Below, one piece after another: positions 5,113-10,107 of a stretch of DNA of 15,812 nucleotides; position 1 is the first letter of the stretch, and each line of letters opens with the position of its first letter. Under the pieces are notes generated by a model, which saw only the letters and a list, made by a program, of their open reading frames with translations, was not told where the DNA came from and did no database searches. This DNA comes from Planctomycetota bacterium (GTDB lineage Bacteria; Planctomycetota; PLA2). The stretch is from assembly GCA_023150495.1 (NCBI GenBank), contig JAKLKT010000012.1, positions 1-15,812 of the forward strand, read 5' to 3'. The position numbers and the translations under genes were made by a program.

Positions 5113-6771
5113 TCACCGGGCCGTTTTTTCCCGCGCGGCGATCCTCGTCCGGACCCGCTCGAGGGCCGCCGGATCCCCCGCATCCCCCGCCGCCTTCTCG
5201 AGAAGGCGGTCCACGTCCGCGTTGTCGTAGCCCCGGCGGACGGCCTCCTCGAGGGCCGCGACGGCCCCCTGCGGGTCCCGGAGCGCGAGGAGCGCGCGGC
5301 CCCGGACGAGGCAGGGCGCCGGGTTCCCCCCGTCGTCCCGCTCCATCGCCTCGAGCGGCCCGAGGAAGGCCCGGATGAGCTCCTGCCCCCCGGCGTGGAT
5401 CGCGGTGCTGGCGCGATCGAGCAGCGCGGCCGAGGGCAGCGACGACCGCACGTCCCTGAGCTTCCGGTTCTCGGCGACCGGCAGGAAGTCGGCCTGCGGC
5501 ACGAACGGGATCCCGTAGTAGACCGGCGCCGACGGGAGCTCCGTGCCCCTCCCGAGGGGCCCCCGCCGGTCGCGGTACGCCTGGAGCGCCCGGTCGAGCC
5601 GCTCGAACTCGGGCCGCGCGGTCGCGTCCGGGAGCGGCGAGATCTCGCCCCTGTCCTGGCCCCGGTCGTAGAGCTCGACGCGCGGGCCGCCGTCGAGGAG
5701 CGCGAATCGCCCGTCGAACGCGACCGACTGCTGCGCCCAGCGGTAGAGCCTGTGGTCCATGAGGCTCTCTCCCGCGTGCACCCTCTCTTCCGGCAGCGAG
5801 AGCAGATCGAAGCCGTCGCCGTCGCGCGCCTCGAGCCGGCACAGGCGCCGGAGCGTCGGCGCGATGTCCTCGAGCCCCGCGACGCGCTCCACCTCCCCGC
5901 CTGCCGGCACGCCGGGCCCGAGGAGCAGGAGCGGCACGTCCATCGTGGCGCCGTGGCAGAGGTGCCCGTGCGTCGCCTCGCCGTGCTCCCCGAGCGACTC
6001 GCCGTGGTCGGCCGTGATCACGACGAAGGTCGCGCTCCCGTCCACGAGCGCGAGGATCTCCTCGATCGCCGCGTCGACCCGCCTCGCCTCGCCCCTGTAC
6101 CGGAGCGCGTCCGGGTCGCCCGCGTCGGTGCCCGCGCGCCGCTCGTCGCCGTCGTACGGGCGGTAGGGCGCGTGCGGGTCCCAGAGGTGGACCCAGAGGA
6201 AGAAGGGTCGCTCCTTCGGGCGGGCGGAGAGCCAGTCCCGCACGCGCTTCGCCTGTTCCTTCGCATCGAGCTCCGGAAAGGAGGGGGCTCCGGGGGCCGG
6301 CGCGGGCGGATGGCGGTAGGTGTCGAAGCCCCTGTCGAAGCGGTAGCGCGGGTCGAGGACGCCGCTCCCGACGAACGCCGCGGTCGCGTAGCCCGCCTCC
6401 TTGAACTCCTCGGCGAGGAGCGAGTAGGGGCGCGCGGCGGGCTCCGGGATCGGCGCGGCCGTGTTGTCGCGGATGCCGTGCGCCGGCGGCAGCACGCCCG
6501 TGAGGATCGTCGCGTGCGCGGGAAGCGTGAGCGGCGCGGGCGTGCGGGCCCTCGTGAACCGCGTGCCCCGCCGCGCCGCGTCGAGCGCCGCGGGCATGTC
6601 CTCGGGGACGAGAGCGTCCGCGCGGAGCGTATCGACCGTGATGACGAGGACGCTCCGGGGCGGCGGCGGCCGGAGGATCGCCCACGTGGCCGCGAGCGCG
6701 CCGGCGGCGAGCGCGGCCCAAAGAAAAGGGCGGCCCCGCGGGGCCGCCCCAGGTTGGTCCGGAGTGGACAC
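5113..6771 (-). CDS. Membrane-anchored sulfatase-fold hydrolase/transferase with short helical C-terminal extension
   Basis: A 552-aa protein from GTG 6771-6769, the only plausible in-frame start because no ATG, GTG or TTG follows before the catalytic domain. One hydrophobic segment, residues 16-33, should anchor it in the inner membrane facing the periplasm. The alkaline-phosphatase/sulfatase fold is shown by VLVITVDTLRADAL at 41-54 (metal ligand Asp47). APLTLPAHATILTG at 79-92 places Thr82 where the nucleophile lies. WDPHAPY spans 197-203, and VITADHGESLGEHGE spans 251-265 with metal ligands Asp255 and His256. The Cys-x-Pro-x-Arg needed to make formylglycine in true sulfatases is absent. 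A phosphotransferase or phosphodiesterase-like role is therefore at least as likely as sulfatase activity. Residues 480-552 are helical and weakly TPR-like. It starts 3 nt after exbD-2 with no visible ribosome-binding site, and codons 8-17 coincide with a terminator. Confidence 0.85.
   Translation of the reverse strand: MSTPDQPGAAPRGRPFLWAALAAGALAATWAILRPPPPRSVLVITVDTLRADALVPEDMPAALDAARRGTRFTRARTPAPLTLPAHATILTGVLPPAHGIRDNTAAPIPEPAARPYSLLAEEFKEAGYATAAFVGSGVLDPRYRFDRGFDTYRHPPAPAPGAPSFPELDAKEQAKRVRDWLSARPKERPFFLWVHLWDPHAPYRPYDGDERRAGTDAGDPDALRYRGEARRVDAAIEEILALVDGSATFVVITADHGESLGEHGEATHGHLCHGATMDVPLLLLGPGVPAGGEVERVAGLEDIAPTLRRLCRLEARDGDGFDLLSLPEERVHAGESLMDHRLYRWAQQSVAFDGRFALLDGGPRVELYDRGQDRGEISPLPDATARPEFERLDRALQAYRDRRGPLGRGTELPSAPVYYGIPFVPQADFLPVAENRKLRDVRSSLPSAALLDRASTAIHAGGQELIRAFLGPLEAMERDDGGNPAPCLVRGRALLALRDPQGAVAALEEAVRRGYDNADVDRLLEKAAGDAGDPAALERVRTRIAAREKTAR
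6720..6749 (-). terminator. Strong intrinsic terminator after exbD-2, inside the sulfatase-like 5' coding region
   Basis: A perfect 10-bp inverted repeat: GGGCGGCCCC at 6728-6737 and GGGGCCGCCC at 6740-6749, with a 2-nt centre. The real loop is therefore 4 nt on a 9-bp stem. Read on the minus strand the stem is followed directly by TTTTCTTT (6727-6720). This is the best intrinsic terminator in the window. It begins 25 nt past the exbD-2 stop, the normal place for an operon end. It also encodes residues 8-17 of the sulfatase-like protein, whose reading frame runs straight through it. Confidence 0.8.
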
Positions 6772-6774
6772 GGG

Positions 6775-7368
6775 TCAGTCTGCGGTCTCGTAGTTCTTCA
6801 GCGGATACGGCAGGAACTTCGCCTGCCTCAGGTTCCTCGGCGGGATGGCCGTGCCGTAGAAGTCGACCTTCTCCATCCCCGCCTCGGCGAACTTGTTGAG
6901 CACGGCGACGACGAACTTGTGCGGGACCTTGTGGCCCGCCTTGATCTCGCCCGTGATCTTCGCGTTCGGCGTGTCCTTGACCGCCGCGTACGCCTTCTTG
7001 ATGTAGTCGTACACGGCGCGCAGGTCGTCCGTCTCGTCGTTCCCGATCTTGAACCGGAAGATGGTCGGCACGTTCTGCGTCGACCGCGGCACCTGATCCG
7101 TGATGCCCGCCGGCGGCATCGGCGGGTAGATCTGGGCCTGCTCGCCGCGCGCGACGATGTGGACGCTCACCTTGATCTCGAGCGGCGGCTCGGTCGGGGT
7201 CGGGTTGATGCCCTTGTCCGTCGGGAGGAACGCCTGGATCTTGCCCTCGAGCGCCTTCATGGGAAGGCAGATGAAGAAGATGATCAGGAGGAACGAGACG
7301 TCGATCATCGGCGTCATGTTCATCTCCATCGGGGCCTGGAGCTCCTTCTTCAGGCTCTCCATCGACAT
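6775..7368 (-). CDS. exbD: ExbD/TolR-family biopolymer transport protein (ExbD-2)
   Basis: A 197-aa protein from ATG 7368-7366, 2 nt after the exbD-1 stop; a second ATG two codons later is possible. A G-rich tract at the end of exbD-1 can serve as the ribosome-binding site. A longer open frame reaches 7713 but there overlaps exbD-1 in another frame, so it is rejected. The single transmembrane helix, residues about 20-40, carries the family's MNMTPMIDVSFLLIIFF motif with the proton-carrying Asp23. A long periplasmic part follows. It includes a Pro-rich stretch, PTPTEPP at 56-62, and the usual C-terminal alpha/beta lobe (residues about 110-175), where VVAVLNKFAEAGMEKVDF spans 153-170. It is clearly different from ExbD-1, with a longer periplasmic region. 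ExbD proteins couple proton flow through ExbB to movement of a periplasmic partner. This is the last gene before the terminator. Confidence 0.92.
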   Translation of the reverse strand: MSMESLKKELQAPMEMNMTPMIDVSFLLIIFFICLPMKALEGKIQAFLPTDKGINPTPTEPPLEIKVSVHIVARGEQAQIYPPMPPAGITDQVPRSTQNVPTIFRFKIGNDETDDLRAVYDYIKKAYAAVKDTPNAKITGEIKAGHKVPHKFVVAVLNKFAEAGMEKVDFYGTAIPPRNLRQAKFLPYPLKNYETAD

Positions 7369-7370
7369 GG

Positions 7371-7940
7371 TTACTGCCCCCCCTTCGAGCCCGCCAGGTA
7401 TTCCTTCTGGGTGCGGGCGTCCAGCGCCGTCGCCTCCGCGTCGTCCTTGTAGTTGCCGTCGCGGAACTTCTTCGTCGCGAACTGGAGCTTGTAGAGCTTC
7501 TGCTCCGCCATGATCGTCATGAGCCACTGGACGTGCTGCCATGGCGTGTCCTTGTCCGCCCGCAGCAGCACGTAGAGCTTCGACGCCATGCCGCCGCCCG
7601 GCAGCGCCTCGAGCCCGGACTTGTTCTGCTGCTTCATCTTGATCTCGTAGCGGTCGCGGGCGTTCTGGAGGATCGTGCCCAGCTCCTCGAGGCTCACGTT
7701 CTTCTGCTTCCACATGAGCTGGCCGTACTTGTCCACGTTGAGGATGACGCGATCGTCCTCCTCCTGCCCCTTGTCCTCCTCCGCCATGTAGGCGACGGGG
7801 AGGGTGAGCTCAACCAGGTCCTTCTGGTTCAGGTCGCTGATCAGCATGAAGAAGATCAGCAGGTTGAACACGCAGTCGATCATCGGCGTCATGTTCATGG
7901 CGCATTGTTCATCGCCCTGCATGTCGCTCGCTGCACTCAT
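7371..7940 (-). CDS. exbD: ExbD/TolR-family biopolymer transport protein (ExbD-1)
   Basis: A 189-aa protein from ATG 7940-7938 with an excellent ribosome-binding site (AGGAGG, 5 nt before the start). MNMTPMIDCVFNLLIFFML at residues 15-33 is the ExbD/TolR membrane helix, with the conserved Asp22 needed for proton movement. The periplasmic region begins with QKDLVELTLPVA (39-50). It has a Gln/Lys-rich middle (about 95-110) and the typical C-terminal lobe, KLYVLLRADKDTPWQHVQWL at 121-140. A tail of about 30 charged residues follows the domain. It lies 42 nt after exbB and 2 nt before exbD-2. Two unequal ExbD partners for one ExbB occur in some TonB clusters and in the myxobacterial gliding motor AglQRS. 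No TonB gene is visible here. Confidence 0.93.
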   Translation of the reverse strand: MSAASDMQGDEQCAMNMTPMIDCVFNLLIFFMLISDLNQKDLVELTLPVAYMAEEDKGQEEDDRVILNVDKYGQLMWKQKNVSLEELGTILQNARDRYEIKMKQQNKSGLEALPGGGMASKLYVLLRADKDTPWQHVQWLMTIMAEQKLYKLQFATKKFRDGNYKDDAEATALDARTQKEYLAGSKGGQ

Positions 7941-7982
7941 TTTTGCCTCCTGGTCGACGGGTTCGCGCGGGGACGGGTCACG

Positions 7983-8702
7983 CTACTTTCCGCGGAAGCG
8001 CTCCACGAACTCGTCCGCGATGGCGTTGATCTCGAGCACGACCCGCACCACCTTGTTGCGGAAGATGAAGAAGCCGACCGTGCACGGGATCGCCACGAGC
8101 AGCCCCTGGAACGTCGTCACGAGCGCGACCGCGATACCGTCCGCGAGGTCGGCCGGGGTGACGGCCGCGCCGACGCGGGCGATCGTCTGGAAGGCCGAGA
8201 TCATGCCCGTGACCGTGCCGAAGAGGCCGAGCATCGGCGACACGTTGCCGACGAGCGAGAGGTAGCTGATCTTCTGCTGGAGCTTGATCGCCTCCTCCTC
8301 GGCCACGTCCGCCATCGCGGTCTTCATCGTGTCGAAGCCCTGGTTGATCTTCGGCAGGGCGGCCGCGAGGATGTTCGTGAGGAAGTTCGGCTCCGCCTCG
8401 CAGAGCTCGAGCGCCTCCTGGTACTCCTCGTTCTCGAACATGCCCTCGATCTCGTCGATCAGCTGCGGCGGGACGATCTTGTCCCGCTTGATGTTGACGG
8501 CGTGCTCGATCATCAGCGCGAGGCCGACGAACGACAGGAACACGATGACCCAGCCGCACCAGCCGCCGGCCGCCACGTACGAGTCGAACCAGCTGGGGGC
8601 CGGCTCCTCCGCCGCAGGTGCCTGCGCGAGCGCCGGTGAGGCGAGAAAACCGAGCGCGGCGATCGCGATCAGCGCCACCGCGGCCATACGCATGGCCTTC
8701 AT
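7983..8702 (-). CDS. exbB: MotA/TolQ/ExbB proton-channel family protein
   Basis: A 239-aa protein from ATG 8702-8700, chosen because it opens a signal peptide and follows AAAGGAG by 9 nt. The same frame stays open to 10079 but there shadows the TPR gene. Residues 1-26 form a cleavable signal peptide ending ALA, then a short Ala/Pro/Glu-rich linker. Three membrane segments follow: 47-66, 146-171 and 190-214. The large cytoplasmic loop lies between the first and second, as in ExbB/TolQ. The second carries MLGLFGTVTGMISAF, with the pore threonines. The third carries VALVTTFQGLLVAIPC, with Thr196 and Thr197. ExbB pentamers around an ExbD dimer convert proton flow into motion. The N-terminal signal peptide is absent from E. 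coli TolQ but seen in many environmental ExbB-like proteins. Two exbD genes follow directly, and two TPR genes precede it. Confidence 0.93.
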   Translation of the reverse strand: MKAMRMAAVALIAIAALGFLASPALAQAPAAEEPAPSWFDSYVAAGGWCGWVIVFLSFVGLALMIEHAVNIKRDKIVPPQLIDEIEGMFENEEYQEALELCEAEPNFLTNILAAALPKINQGFDTMKTAMADVAEEEAIKLQQKISYLSLVGNVSPMLGLFGTVTGMISAFQTIARVGAAVTPADLADGIAVALVTTFQGLLVAIPCTVGFFIFRNKVVRVVLEINAIADEFVERFRGK

Positions 8703-8730
8703 GAGCGTCCACTCCTTTCGTCGAGACTTT

Positions 8731-8764
8731 CTTGCGCGTGCGTCGGGCCGCGGCCCGGCGCAAG
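8731..8764 (-). promoter_or_regulatory. Nested inverted repeat in the exbB leader
   Basis: Outer arms CTTGCGC (8731-8737) and GCGCAAG (8758-8764) enclose an inner palindrome, CGGGCC-GC-GGCCCG, at 8744-8757. The result is a stem-loop with an asymmetric bulge. It fills about half of the 77-nt gap between the 438-aa TPR-like gene and exbB. No T run follows on the minus strand, so it is unlikely to be a terminator. If the -10 element at 8771-8776 is real, the transcript would begin at the foot of this stem, and a 5'-end stem of that kind could protect the mRNA. It could instead be a processing site between the TPR and motor genes. Confidence 0.45.
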
Positions 8765-8770
8765 CGCGGA

Positions 8771-8800
8771 ATTCTACGTCTATTTGGCCTTTTCTGCCCA
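8771..8800 (-). promoter_or_regulatory. Possible internal promoter upstream of exbB
   Basis: On the minus strand TGGGCA (8800-8795) is followed after 18 nt by TAGAAT (8776-8771). The latter matches the sigma70 -10 consensus at five of six positions. The -35 box lies inside the last codons of the 438-aa TPR-like gene. It would let exbB-exbD-exbD be transcribed separately from the two TPR genes. The -10 box stands out in GC-rich surroundings, but the -35 box is weak and no start-site data are available. Confidence 0.3.
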
Positions 8801-10096
8801 GCGGGAAGTGGGGTACCTGGCCTTGAGGTCGCTCCACCACCGTTCCGATTCGGCTCGCAGCATGTCGCCCTTCCCCCCCTGCCGGTCGATCTCGTCGCCG
8901 AAGAGCTTCGCGGCCCTCCCGATGTAGTAGAGGGAAAGAGCGGTCCGCTCCGGCTCCGCCTCGCCGCCGACCACCACGGGGAGCAGGGCCTTGTAGGCCG
9001 TCTCCCCCTGCCCCTTCTCGACGAGGCACGCGCCGATCCCGGCCTGCGCGCCGAGCCGGACGGCCGGGTCCTTCTGCCCCTCCCCCGCCTGGAGCTGCTG
9101 GTAGCGGGCGAGCGGGGTGTCCCACGTGACCTTCTGCTGCTCGGCGCTCTCCCGGAGGAGGTCGGCTCCCCGGAGCAGGGACCGGTTCGCGGCGCGGGTG
9201 ACGACCTGCTTGCCGTATTCGTCCGGCTGGGTCCGCGCGAGGCCGGACAGCGTGCTGCCGGCCGCGCGGAAGATGCCCTCCTGCTGCTCGCTCGGCTGCC
9301 CGGCCGCCTCGAACTCGGCCTTCGCGACGAAGGCCTCCGTCAGGAGCGTAGGCGGCGACTCCGGCTTCTTGGCGCGCTCGATGACGGCGTCGAAGGCCGC
9401 GAGCGCCTTGTCCTTCTCGCCCTGCGCCGCGAGGATCCTCGCCTCGAGGAGGAGGACATGCGGGAGGAGGCGGCTGTCGCCCCAGCAGTAGACCTTCGCC
9501 TTCCGCGTGGTCCCCTTCTCGGCCGGGACATCCCAGTCGATCGTCGCCGGGGGCTTCTTGGCCGACCGCGCCCGGAACTCCTCGACGCTCGCCAGCGCCT
9601 GGGCGAACTTCGTCTTGTCGCCCTGGAGGCCCATCTGGTAACGGGTCTCGATCAGGTAGAAGAGGGCGTACTCGTTGTGCCACGGGAGGGCCTGGTACTC
9701 GGCCTCCTCCCCGGGGAGCCCCTTCTCCATCGAGTAGGAGATCTTCTCGAACGTCTCCTCGGCACCCGGCACCGGCGGCGTCGCCTGGGTCGCGAGCTGG
9801 CCGGTGGAGAAGAGGCGCCGGCCGGTCGCGAGCCGCTTCGACCACTGGTTCTCGGCGTCCGCGTCGCCCCGGCGGAAGGACACCACCCGGCGCGACGGGA
9901 TGTCGAGCCGGCGCGGGCGGCCGCCGACGAGGATGCGGGCGCTGAAGTCCTTCTCGTCCTCCTTGTTGACGCGGTCGACGGGCGCCGTCTTCACGGTCCC
10001 GTCGGCCTCCGCGTACTCGAGCATCTCCTGCGCGCCCGCGACGCCCCCGAGGAGGGCCGCGAGGGCGACCGCCGTGCACGTGCCGAAACGCCTCAT
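8780..10096 (-). CDS. Secreted TPR-like protein, 438 aa, of unknown function
   Basis: The ATG at 10096-10094 is preceded by AGGAGG with a 6-nt gap and opens a signal peptide (MRRF, hydrophobic core, AGA before Gln23). The frame remains open to 10309, but that part overlaps the upstream TPR gene. Residues 23-80 form a small polar, beta-rich region with no family I can name. The rest is helical and TPR-like. For example, LLEARILAAQGEKDKALAAF lies near residues 215-235, and the C-terminal end reads ARYPTSRWAEKAK. That ending resembles the TPR units of BamD- and CpoB-type proteins. The protein is probably periplasmic. It starts 11 nt after the stop of the 984-aa TPR gene, so the two are co-transcribed and precede exbB. 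A CpoB-like adaptor role for the motor is plausible but inferred from position. Confidence 0.82.
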   Translation of the reverse strand: MRRFGTCTAVALAALLGGVAGAQEMLEYAEADGTVKTAPVDRVNKEDEKDFSARILVGGRPRRLDIPSRRVVSFRRGDADAENQWSKRLATGRRLFSTGQLATQATPPVPGAEETFEKISYSMEKGLPGEEAEYQALPWHNEYALFYLIETRYQMGLQGDKTKFAQALASVEEFRARSAKKPPATIDWDVPAEKGTTRKAKVYCWGDSRLLPHVLLLEARILAAQGEKDKALAAFDAVIERAKKPESPPTLLTEAFVAKAEFEAAGQPSEQQEGIFRAAGSTLSGLARTQPDEYGKQVVTRAANRSLLRGADLLRESAEQQKVTWDTPLARYQQLQAGEGQKDPAVRLGAQAGIGACLVEKGQGETAYKALLPVVVGGEAEPERTALSLYYIGRAAKLFGDEIDRQGGKGDMLRAESERWWSDLKARYPTSRWAEKAK

Positions 10097-10107
10097 CAGC
10101 TTCCTCC

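Noticed and set aside
5395..7452. A 685-aa plus-strand frame across the sulfatase-like gene and exbD-2
   Set aside because: It crosses two well supported minus-strand genes and their terminator, and its translation is arginine-rich low complexity.
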